In this document: positions 18,793 through 25,973 of the stretch, one piece after another
Numbering within the stretch: the first letter of the stretch is position 1
How the letters are laid out: every line of letters begins with the position of its first letter
Assembly (NCBI GenBank): GCA_947628065.1
Contig: CANQYK010000006.1
Location: 1-37,094 of the forward strand
Reading direction: 5' to 3'
Source of the DNA: an uncultured Bacilli bacterium
GTDB lineage: Bacteria > Bacillota_I > Bacilli_A > RF39 > UBA660
Length of the DNA: 37,094 nt
Program-made: the position numbers and the translations under genes
Notes under the pieces: generated by a model
What the model was told of the DNA's origin: nothing
Database searches by the model: none
What the model saw: only the letters and a program-made list of their open reading frames with translations

Positions 18793-19602
18793 ATTATGAA
18801 CTATCGCATTTACTACTGCCTCTCTTACTGCTGCAAAATCATACATTCTAATTTCTTTTCTTTCAGGATATTCTATTTTTGTAAATATCTTATTTTCAAT
18901 TTCTATCTTATTTAAAATATTCTTTGTTGCTTTAACAATAGAACAATTACCAAAATCTTCATTCTCAATTAAATCAACAGCATTAGTTCCTTCGTATTTA
19001 CCAAATCTAATAGATATTGTATTATTATCAGCAAGTAAATAAGCATTATAATTATACTTACCATCATCAGTATATAAGTCTAATTGCTTTAGGAAATTAT
19101 TATTAATATTAAAGCCTTTTTCTTCGTAATATATTTTTAGTTGGCTAAAAGTTAAGTCTTGCTTAGGGGATACTATATTTCTTAATGAAGTTCTTGTTCT
19201 TTTATTAACTCTATTATTAATCATATCATAAGGCATACTTTGTATTGAACTACCAACTCTAATAAAACAACTATCAGGTGTCATTCCCATACCTTTAATA
19301 TAATATGGATCATCACTACCACGAGCAATAATTATTTTAATATATTTTTTACTGTTTTCTTCCAATACAATAACATCATATAATCCTAATGTAGATGGCA
19401 TTATATTATCTTTTATTCTATCTTTAATAGTTCTTTGTAATAAATCAATATTACCATTTATACCAACAATGTCACCTTTATCATTAACACCAAGATAAAT
19501 ATTACCACCATTAGTATTCAAAAATGATATGACTTCTTCTTCAAATTTATCTGTTAATTTAACTTTAAATTCATTTCTTACATCTTCAATTACATCTATC
19601 AT
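18793..19602 (-). pseudogene. AlbA_2/ATP-binding regulator, 5' part (interrupted by RIT element)
   Basis: The start at 19602 is chosen from AGGAGG 7-12 bases upstream; the longer frame to 19659 runs through the promoter. Residues 1-130 form the Schlafen AlbA_2 domain (NEFKVKLTDKFEEEVISFLN, then TNGGNIYLGVNDKGDIVG, and DSCFIRVGSSIQSMPYDMI). The later part leads into the ATPase-like domain (RMYDFAAVREAVVNAIVHN). The reading then enters the RIT end and stops after eight foreign residues. A truncated protein of about 278 residues with an intact AlbA_2 domain but no winged helix could still be made. It is divergent from the nuclease gene and preceded by a repeat cluster. Confidence 0.88.
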
Positions 19603-19630
19603 AATTTTACCTCCTGATTTTTGTAATCTA

Positions 19631-19676
19631 ATTATACCATGTCGTAAGAAATGTCGCAAGAAAATGCCATAAGAAA
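19631..19676 (-). promoter_or_regulatory. regulator promoter with three direct repeats
   Basis: On the minus strand an extended -10 box, TGGTATAAT (19639-19631), precedes the AlbA_2 gene. Directly upstream lie three repeats read on the plus strand as ATGTCGTAAGAA (19639-19650), ATGTCGCAAGAAA (19651-19663) and ATGCCATAAGAAA (19664-19676). They occupy the -35 position, so bound protein would either block or replace -35 recognition. Confidence 0.75.
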
Positions 19677-19740
19677 GTTATTAAAATTCTTTGTAATTTC
19701 TTAATATTTTCACGGTGAAAATTTTTAGTGATATGATTAT

Positions 19741-19778
19741 TTGTCGTAAAAAATGCCGTAAGAAAATGTCGTAAGACA
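19741..19778 (+). repeat. second cluster of three 12-13-bp repeats
   Basis: TTGTCGTAAAAA (19741-19752), ATGCCGTAAGAAA (19753-19765) and ATGTCGTAAGACA (19766-19778) repeat the units at 19639-19676 in the same orientation. The clusters are 64 bp apart. This one lies 58 bp upstream of the nuclease -10 box. Confidence 0.85.
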
Positions 19779-19833
19779 GTATTATCGTTTTTCTAGTATT
19801 TTTCCTATTAATAAAGACTTAATTCTTAATAAA

Positions 19834-19842
19834 TGATATAAT
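19834..19842 (+). promoter_or_regulatory. nuclease gene promoter (extended -10)
   Basis: TGATATAAT (19834-19842) is an extended -10 element; no good -35 box is present. Transcription would start near 19849, only about 18 bases before the TTG start codon. Confidence 0.6.
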
Positions 19843-19866
19843 AATTATCAAAAAGAGGTGGTAACT

Positions 19867-21303
19867 TTGAAAATTAGTGAAAAGCTTAATTTAAATAAAA
19901 GTCAATTTGAACTTGATTTTGTTGATATAGATATAGATAAGGATTTACCTTTATTTATTGATTCAAATTTAATAAGAAAATACGACAGCGAGTTTAATGC
20001 AAAATTATCAGATACTATGGATTCATTTTTTACTTATTTATTAAATACTCTATCGAATGGAATGGATGAACAAGCAAAGTATCTTTGTTCACATTTAAGT
20101 GAAATAAACGAAACTCATTTAGGATTATCAAAGGGTATATCGCAAGGAAAAGGAGTTGGACCGATAAGTGCTATAAAAATATTTGAAGGATTAAAAAGTA
20201 GTCAAGCCATTGAAAATGGTGTATTAGAAAATATAGAAGATTTGAGAGTTTTAGTTCATGGATTTGATAAAGATATGCTTTCAGATATGTTAACCAATAT
20301 ACTAAAAAAACATTTGCTAGACTATACAATTGAACAATGTGAGCTTCTTAATATAACAACTACACATAGTGTTCCATCTGGCTACTTTTGGAACGAGAAG
20401 ATTTGTCAATGGGAAAACGAATATACTGATAGATTAATTATAGATAATAAGCCAATATTATTAGTACCAAAAAAAATAGTTAATTACTCTTTAGATGGTT
20501 CAAGTTATCAATATAAACAACATTTTGTGCTTAATTACCTACAAGAAGAAAATATAAAAAATAGAACTAGTTTAGTACGACAAAGAAAGAAATCAAAAGA
20601 ATTATTTGTAACAAAAAAGGATATTGTTGAAAAAGAACCGACTATGGATAAAGATTACCTTAGTAATTTTACCATGAAGTATCCAGAAATTTTTGAAAAA
20701 TTTAAAAAAGATATGCTTAACAGTTCAACACCAATGAGTGGGAATATTTTAGATACAATAGATATAAATACAATATGTAACATATTATTAAACAAATTAG
20801 AAAGTATACCTACTGGAAGTAATGCTGCATCCAATTTTCACAATTTAATGATTGGTATTTTTGAATTACTATTATATCCAAATTTAATAAAACCCAAAAA
20901 AGAATTAGAAATTAACGAAGGAAGGAAACGTATTGATATATGTTTTACAAACGTATCAGAAAGTGGATTTTTTACCTATGTTCCAGATAAAGTAAATATT
21001 CCTTGTCCATTAGTTTTTATAGAATGTAAAAATTATAGTAAAGATGTTGTTAATCCAGAACTAGACCAATTAATTGGAAGATTTAGTACACGCAGAGGAA
21101 GATTAGGAATACTCTCTTGTAGAAGTATAGATAACGAAAACACATTTATTGCAAGATGTGCTGATACATATAAAGATGGCAATGGATTAATTATCCCAAT
21201 CACTGACAAAGATATTATTAGATGTTTAAAAAAAGGAATAGATTGTACAAAAGAATTTGAAGAAATTTTATTTGAAAAAAGTCAAAATGTTATAAAAGGA
21301 TAA
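19867..21303 (+). CDS. PD-(D/E)XK-type nuclease, candidate defence effector
   Basis: 478 residues from TTG at 19867, eight bases after GAGG; a GTG at 19858 overlaps that site and is less likely. The C-terminal domain has the restriction-endonuclease pattern of Mrr-like enzymes: a helix with Glu (IGIFELLLYP), RKRIDICF (Asp357), VFIECKNY (Glu386-x-Lys388), then NPELDQLIGRFSTRRGRLGI. The first 330 residues are not recognised; they include a glycine-rich SKGISQGKGVGPISAI segment. It probably cleaves DNA, perhaps phage DNA. No methyltransferase is nearby. It is divergent from the AlbA_2 regulator and shares repeat clusters with it, which suggests regulation by that protein, now disrupted. Confidence 0.7.
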   Translation: MKISEKLNLNKSQFELDFVDIDIDKDLPLFIDSNLIRKYDSEFNAKLSDTMDSFFTYLLNTLSNGMDEQAKYLCSHLSEINETHLGLSKGISQGKGVGPISAIKIFEGLKSSQAIENGVLENIEDLRVLVHGFDKDMLSDMLTNILKKHLLDYTIEQCELLNITTTHSVPSGYFWNEKICQWENEYTDRLIIDNKPILLVPKKIVNYSLDGSSYQYKQHFVLNYLQEENIKNRTSLVRQRKKSKELFVTKKDIVEKEPTMDKDYLSNFTMKYPEIFEKFKKDMLNSSTPMSGNILDTIDINTICNILLNKLESIPTGSNAASNFHNLMIGIFELLLYPNLIKPKKELEINEGRKRIDICFTNVSESGFFTYVPDKVNIPCPLVFIECKNYSKDVVNPELDQLIGRFSTRRGRLGILSCRSIDNENTFIARCADTYKDGNGLIIPITDKDIIRCLKKGIDCTKEFEEILFEKSQNVIKG

Positions 21304-21321
21304 AATTAATGTTAAAAATGT

Positions 21322-21460
21322 GCTATAATTTATTTAGTTGATTTAATCAATCTTGGGAGTATAATTTTTCGAATATAAGTAAAGTTATCGCTCCATTGAC
21401 GAATCGGTTCGAACTTTTCGGACATTCAAATATATTCATCTCTGTTTGAGATGATTTTTT
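21322..21460 (+). ncRNA. candidate small RNA between nuclease gene and intron
   Basis: After the nuclease stop, an extended -10 box (TGCTATAAT, 21322-21330) is followed by about 120 bases without a reading frame and then by a perfect terminator. The predicted RNA can pair GGAGTATAA with TTATCGCTCC around an A-rich centre, and CGAA with TTCG in CGAATCGGTTCG. No known RNA family is recognised, and no clear -35 box is visible. Confidence 0.4.
21436..21460 (+). terminator. intrinsic terminator, group IIC intron target
   Basis: TCATCTC (21436-21442) and GAGATGA (21448-21454) form a perfect 7-bp stem followed by TTTTTT. The group II intron begins three bases later, at GTGTG (21463), the typical site choice of group IIC introns. 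Confidence 0.85.
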
Positions 21461-21462
21461 AT

Positions 21463-21922
21463 GTGTGTTGTGCATGACATATATCTAGTTGGTGAAAGTC
21501 CAAAAGATATCTGTAACTTTATATAGTAAAGTAAGTAGCTAATCGAGGAAGATATATGTCTTATCATGGAGGTCTCATAGACGAATAAGTACAAGCGGTT
21601 TCATATACCAATTTTTAATGTCGTTCGAAAAAGTTTACTTTGAGAAGTTAATAGAGGTCATAGTACTAGGAAACTAGGAATAAACCATAGAGATGCATAT
21701 GTAATAGCTAATTATAGAAAGGGATATTATCATATAGCACATACAAGAGTATTAGAAATTGCAATTTCAAAAGAAAGATAAATAAAAGAGGTCTAGTTGA
21801 TTCAATAGACTATTATCTAAAAGTACATATTATTACAAATTAAAACGCTGTATACCGAATGGTACGTATGGTGGTGTGAGAGGGAAAAGTATTCAAGATA
21901 ATTCTTGAATACTTTTCTCTAC
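21463..21922 (+). mobile_element. degenerate group IIC intron (internally deleted)
   Basis: The 5' end GTGTG follows a terminator hairpin, and TTGGTGAAAGTCC is a known element of group II domain I. The 3' part has a domain V-like hairpin with a CGC triad (CGCTGTATACC, loop GAAT, then GGTACGTATGGTG), followed by GTGTGAGAGG and a long domain VI-like stem (AAAAGTATTCAAG/CTTGAATACTTTT) ending CTCTAC. At 460 bp it is far shorter than a full intron with its reverse transcriptase; only the last codons of that protein remain. The 3' end falls next to the stop codon of the leftward membrane-protein gene. Confidence 0.75.
21644..21781 (+). pseudogene. C-terminal remnant of group II intron reverse transcriptase
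   Basis: An open stretch contains TRKLGINHRDAYVIANYRKG followed by YYHIAHTRVLEIAISKER and a stop at 21779-21781. This matches the usual end of intron-encoded proteins (AY-x-W-x-NTRKGYWRIA-x-S-x-x-L-x-x-x-L-x-N-x-R). The reverse transcriptase and maturase domains are missing, and a TGA lies just upstream, so nothing functional can be made. Confidence 0.75.
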
Positions 21923-22831
21923 TCATTTATTTGGTATTTTTTTAATAAATGTTTCAGGATTTGTTTCTGTGGTTAAAACTAGTTTTAATTCTTGATTATT
22001 TATTAATGTTTTAATAGTTATTTGATAATATGTATTATAATCTACTTTATTATAATTATTTGATACTGAATTAAATAAATTATTAAATCCACTATTACCT
22101 GTTAATTGTAGTAATGGATTTCCACCAAAAACAACTGCTGATAACAATGCACTTTTTGTTTCATTTTCTTCAACTTTCTTGTTTATATTTTGCATCTTTA
22201 TTTTGGTATCGAATGAAATATTCTTAATAGTATTAATAGGTAATTTTATAGTTTTACTATCTTTTTCGTTATTATTTACACTATATATCAAATCAAGTGA
22301 ATTATCTGGTATATTGTTAACTAATAACATCATTGTATTTAAAGGTATTTCTTTTATACCAGTAAGAAAATGTGTAAAAATGAATTTATTTTCATTGAAG
22401 TCATTATTCGGATTATTAGTCACTTGTTGTTGATTATTACTTATATTTGTATTAATTTCTTTTTTATCATTAAAGAATAACGATAAAATTAAAAAGATAA
22501 CTGAACTTAGATAAATATAAAAATGTGTTCCTATACTTATTTGCACATCAGTTACAAGAACTATCATTTGATGAACTAAATAATATGTCCATAGATATGT
22601 TAATATAGAAATGAATATCACTATATTAGCATTTTTATTAGTTAATGTCATGTACAATGAAATTGCAATAGTAGCTACATAAATATAAAAACTTTCAAAT
22701 GAAAGTAAAGATACACTTCCTTTATTTGATATAAGTATATTACCAGTTAAAGAAAAAGCAACTACAATAATTGACAAGAATATAAATAAAATTTTTATTG
22801 AATTTGAAGAACTTTTATTTTCATTTTGCAT
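21923..22831 (-). CDS. unknown membrane protein with soluble C-terminal domain
   Basis: 302 residues from ATG at 22831, chosen because AGGTGG precedes it. Four hydrophobic segments lie in the first 125 residues (ILFIFLSIIVVAFSLTGNIL, SFYIYVATIAISLYM, IVIFISILTYLWTYYLV, FYIYLSSVIFLILSLFF). An Asn/Gln-rich linker follows, then a domain of about 150 residues with FIFTHFLTGIKEIPLNTMML and YYQITIKTLINNQELKLVLT, which looks like a PH-like or lipid/ligand-binding beta-rich domain but is not assigned. The stop codon directly abuts the intron end, and the 13-bp hairpin of domain VI can act as its terminator. No function is proposed. Confidence 0.65.
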   Translation of the reverse strand: MQNENKSSSNSIKILFIFLSIIVVAFSLTGNILISNKGSVSLLSFESFYIYVATIAISLYMTLTNKNANIVIFISILTYLWTYYLVHQMIVLVTDVQISIGTHFYIYLSSVIFLILSLFFNDKKEINTNISNNQQQVTNNPNNDFNENKFIFTHFLTGIKEIPLNTMMLLVNNIPDNSLDLIYSVNNNEKDSKTIKLPINTIKNISFDTKIKMQNINKKVEENETKSALLSAVVFGGNPLLQLTGNSGFNNLFNSVSNNYNKVDYNTYYQITIKTLINNQELKLVLTTETNPETFIKKIPNK

Positions 22832-23118
22832 ATAAATAACCACCTTTATCTTAGAATGATTATAACAAATTTTAAATAATAAATACATATCATAAAGAAA
22901 AAATGTAAAAATTTATTGTAGAAAATGTAAAGACAGTGTTCTAAGGTTTATAGAGATAAATGTCTTTGGAATAGTTGTAGATACCTACGATGTTTGCTCT
23001 AATTTGTATAGTCGAACTTTTTTAATATAAAAATAATTTGTGGTCGAAAAGTGGTCAAATAAATTGATAATTCAAGATTAATATTATTAGAGATGATTTT
23101 TATTTCAAAATTAAACTG
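22832..23118. other. intergenic stretch without recognised features
   Basis: About 290 bases between two leftward genes. No convincing coding frame, RNA family or terminator was found. The sequence is AT-rich, with a somewhat more mixed stretch at 22930-23025 that could be a remnant of something deleted. Confidence 0.4.
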
Positions 23119-24309
23119 TTATTGCAATTTTATAATTCTATCAACAAACTTAAGAGCAATTGGATCATTTTCAGCAATTAATACGGTATTATTATTTTTT
23201 ACTAATTTATCAAACATTAACATGACTTGTTCTATATTTTTTTCACCCAACCCTCGTACAGGATTATCAAATATATAAATGCTTCTATCTCCAAGTTTTT
23301 TGCAAAGTAATTTGGCTAGTTTAATTCTTTGACATTCTCCACCTGATAATGAATAAGAACTTTGATTTAATTTTAAATAATCTAGTCCAATGTCTTTCAA
23401 ATGTTTAATTCTTCTAATTAATAAAGGATTGTTTTGGTAAATATTTAAAGCTTCTAATACCGTAATATCTAAATTTTCATTTTTTAAGAATTTGCTTATT
23501 CCAAAATAGGTAGCTACTGTTGATCTGGAATTTTTAGATACTGGTGAAGCATCAATAATATGTGGTCTCCTGATGTAATTTTTATTTTTAACACTAACTA
23601 AATTTTTTCTTCGCTCACTAGCTCCTGTCGATTTATCCAAAGCTTTATATATTGCATCTAAATAAGTGCTTTTTCCACTTTTTTGTGGTCCTGTAATAGA
23701 AGTGATTTGATTTAAAAAAAGTAAAACTTTATAATTTTTAATATGTTCAAATTCACTATATTCGGCACTTATTTTTTTGTTTGATTTATTTTCTATTCTG
23801 TTAATCGTTATATTTGATAACTCTTTTAAATATTTTTCTCCTGTTGTTTCTTCTAATAAATAACCACCATTAAAACCAGATTCTGGACCAAAAATTAAAA
23901 CTTTATCTGCAATATTAAATATTTCTCTTCTATGTTCCACAACCACAATAGCATTGTTATTATTTGATAATTTTTTAATAAAATTTGAATATTGAATTGC
24001 CTCATCATTTGTCATTCCGGCAAGAGGTTCATCAATAACAATTAGAGTATTTTTTTCCTCTTTTAATTTAAGTAGTTCCATGATCTTTTTACTTGTATCA
24101 AAGATCTTTTGAGAGATTGATCGAACTTTATTTGGATAATTTTTAATATTACATTTTTCTTTCTTTACTAACGTTTCATAAGCAAAGGAACTTTTCCCAG
24201 AACCACTAGGTCCAGCACATACAGTAACTTTACCAAATTCTATATTTGTCGTAATATTTTTTAAATTGTTAACATGAGCATTTTCAATTTTTATGATATC
24301 ATTATGCAT
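23119..24309 (-). CDS. minimal UvrA-like double ABC ATPase
   Basis: 396 residues instead of about 940 for UvrA. The N-terminus IENAHVNNLKNIT and Walker A GPSGSGKSS (33-41), Walker B LIVIDEP (89-95) and the H-loop VVVEHRRE (about 126) form the first half. The second half has Walker A GPQKSGKST (207-215), the UvrA hallmark IIDASPVSKNSRSTVATYFG (251-270), signature SLSGGECQRIKLA (320-332) and Walker B IYIFDNP (344-350). Zinc modules and the UvrB-binding region are absent, and the first half has no signature motif. The second Walker B has Asn349 where UvrA has the catalytic Glu. It may sense damaged or drug-bound DNA or serve resistance or defence; repair by excision is unlikely. AGGAGG precedes the ATG. 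Confidence 0.82.
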   Translation of the reverse strand: MHNDIIKIENAHVNNLKNITTNIEFGKVTVCAGPSGSGKSSFAYETLVKKEKCNIKNYPNKVRSISQKIFDTSKKIMELLKLKEEKNTLIVIDEPLAGMTNDEAIQYSNFIKKLSNNNNAIVVVEHRREIFNIADKVLIFGPESGFNGGYLLEETTGEKYLKELSNITINRIENKSNKKISAEYSEFEHIKNYKVLLFLNQITSITGPQKSGKSTYLDAIYKALDKSTGASERRKNLVSVKNKNYIRRPHIIDASPVSKNSRSTVATYFGISKFLKNENLDITVLEALNIYQNNPLLIRRIKHLKDIGLDYLKLNQSSYSLSGGECQRIKLAKLLCKKLGDRSIYIFDNPVRGLGEKNIEQVMLMFDKLVKNNNTVLIAENDPIALKFVDRIIKLQ

Positions 24310-24390
24310 AAGATACCTCCTTGAATAAATTTTATCAAAACAAATAATAGTTGTAAATTCTTTGCTTAATTAAATTGTTTTTTTATTATC

Positions 24391-24406
24391 TAAACTATGC
24401 TATAAT
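24391..24406 (+). promoter_or_regulatory. promoter -10 region of the GPP34-like gene
   Basis: TATGCTATAATCATT gives an extended -10 (TGCTATAAT) about 25 bases before the ATG at 24430, with TTGTTT about 17 bases upstream as -35. Confidence 0.5.
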
Positions 24407-24429
24407 CATTGATAGAGAAAGGAAAAAAT

Positions 24430-25101
24430 ATGGATAATTTAAATATTACAGAAAAATATGCATTGTGTATGTTAAAAGAAAAAAAGACTTTGTATGAGAA
24501 GGAATTAACACCTTATTTGATTATATCTATGATCATAGAAATGATGCTGGAGGAAAATTTAGAAATTACGGATAAAAATAAGGTGGTATTAAAAAACAAA
24601 ATACCAACAGTAAGCTATAATATAAAACTATATGATGTTATAAAGGACATGAAGAAAAGTGAAGTGCCTTTAAAAAATATATTAACTTCTATTTGTTATG
24701 GTTTTTCAAGTAAAAAATTAAAAAGTATTATAGGCATATTAAAAGAAGATATGGTCAAGGATAAGCTTATCTTTTTTGAAACAAAAAAAGGACTCTTTGG
24801 TGAGAAAGAAATTATAAAAATAGATGAAATGAAATTTACTGCTATTATTAATGAAATAAAACAAGAATTTTTAGAAAAAGGAAACTTAGAAGAAGATTTA
24901 GTTTTACTAGCATCTTTACTAGATTCTACAAAATTCTTAAAGAATATTTTTAACAAATACGAAAAAGAAACATTAGATAGTAGGTTAAAGGAAATAGAAA
25001 AAACAGAAATAGCCAAAAAAATAAAAGTAGCACAGATAGTGATAAGAAATATGTCAGCAACCGTAACAGCAATGATGATTAATGCTTCTAGACCAGTATA
25101 A
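24430..25101 (+). CDS. GPP34-like (GOLPH3-type) protein
   Basis: 223 residues from ATG at 24430 after AAAGGA. The sequence is helical and follows the GPP34 pattern: NITEKYALCMLKEKK, LIISMIIEMMLEENLEITDK, KVVLKNKIP, a helix-rich middle with LKEDMVKDKLIFFETKKGLF, and a late LVLLASLLDSTKFL segment. GPP34 proteins bind phosphoinositides in eukaryotes; the bacterial role is unclear. It is followed 28 bases later by the metallopeptidase-like gene and probably forms an operon with it. The family call is tentative. Confidence 0.55.
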   Translation: MDNLNITEKYALCMLKEKKTLYEKELTPYLIISMIIEMMLEENLEITDKNKVVLKNKIPTVSYNIKLYDVIKDMKKSEVPLKNILTSICYGFSSKKLKSIIGILKEDMVKDKLIFFETKKGLFGEKEIIKIDEMKFTAIINEIKQEFLEKGNLEEDLVLLASLLDSTKFLKNIFNKYEKETLDSRLKEIEKTEIAKKIKVAQIVIRNMSATVTAMMINASRPV

Positions 25102-25129
25102 ATGGTAAAGTATAATGGAGGAAAATAAT

Positions 25130-25900
25130 ATGATTTATCCAAAGGTTCAATTTAAAGTTCTTGCTATTGAAGAAAATCTTGAACAATTAGTATGGTATGC
25201 CAAAAAAGAAAATAGCAGCAATAGTCCGCTTGATTTTTTTGTTTTTCTTCTTAAACTCTTTCCAGATTTAAAAGGGAAAATAATAGATGGCATGAGTGAT
25301 GAAGAATTATATCAAATTTTAAAAAAAGAGGCACAACCTGTTTTAGAAGACTTGGCAAAAAATTCAAAAGATATTGAAAGATATCAGCATATTTGGAATA
25401 AAGTAAACGATGATGTCATGAGAGATTTAGAAAATAAGTTAAATATCAAGTGGCCTAGAAATAAAAAAATTGTTTGTCGAGTAGGGCTATTGCCTGTTTG
25501 TCCTAGAGACATTCAAAATTTTACGTTTGATGTTAATTATGGAATGTGTGATGATGATTTAATCGCAACAGGAATCCATGAAATATGCCATTTTCTTTAT
25601 TTTGAAAAATGGAAAGAAATTTATCCAAATTATACAGAAGAGGAGTTTGATTTTCCACATATTGCATGGTATTTAAGTGAAGCAATGATTGATCCACTTC
25701 TTAACAATGAAAGCTTTAAAAAATATACCAAAAAAGATTTGTCGTCTTATTCTGTATTTTATGAAACTTATATAGAAGATAAATCTATTATTACTACTTT
25801 AAGAGAATATGTAGAAGATTATGAAATAGAAGAAGCAATAAAAAAAGGTTATGCGTATTTTCAAAAATATGAGGAAAGAATAAAACAAAATAACATATAA
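25130..25900 (+). CDS. putative zinc metallopeptidase (HEXXH)
   Basis: 256 residues from ATG at 25130, seven bases after GGAGG (the in-frame ATG at 25115 lies upstream of that site). The centre has IHEICH (HEICH at residues 150-154), the HEXXH zinc motif, and SEAMIDPLL about 35 residues later, whose Glu184 is a candidate third ligand of the gluzincin type. No signal peptide or membrane helix is seen, so it should be cytosolic. The family is not recognised and activity is inferred from the motif only. Confidence 0.6.
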   Translation: MIYPKVQFKVLAIEENLEQLVWYAKKENSSNSPLDFFVFLLKLFPDLKGKIIDGMSDEELYQILKKEAQPVLEDLAKNSKDIERYQHIWNKVNDDVMRDLENKLNIKWPRNKKIVCRVGLLPVCPRDIQNFTFDVNYGMCDDDLIATGIHEICHFLYFEKWKEIYPNYTEEEFDFPHIAWYLSEAMIDPLLNNESFKKYTKKDLSSYSVFYETYIEDKSIITTLREYVEDYEIEEAIKKGYAYFQKYEERIKQNNI

Positions 25901-25973
25901 AGAAAATTCCTTTAAAGTTTGCGAATTGTAAAAAAATATAGTATAATATGTAGCAAATTAAGGGGGGAACTTT

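Larger units (their letters stand above)
15337..18798. mobile_element. recombinase-in-trio (RIT) element inserted in the AlbA_2 regulator gene
   Basis: Three overlapping tyrosine recombinase genes in one direction, with 85-bp terminal inverted repeats, are the hallmark of RIT elements. The element body is 15343-18792 (3450 bp) and is flanked by the 6-bp direct repeat ATTATG (15337-15342 and 18793-18798), which in the host gene encodes His-Asn on the other strand. Removing the element with one repeat restores the regulator frame exactly. Apart from the recombinases there is no cargo. Confidence 0.88.

Noticed and set aside
19603-19659. Longer N-terminus of the AlbA_2 protein
   Set aside because: The extension overlaps the -10 box and repeats; AGGAGG supports the start at 19602.
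19639-19778. Repeat clusters as a CRISPR array or plasmid iterons of a replication origin
   Set aside because: Units are only 12-13 bp and adjacent without unique spacers, and no replication initiator gene is next to them; their position at promoters fits operators better.
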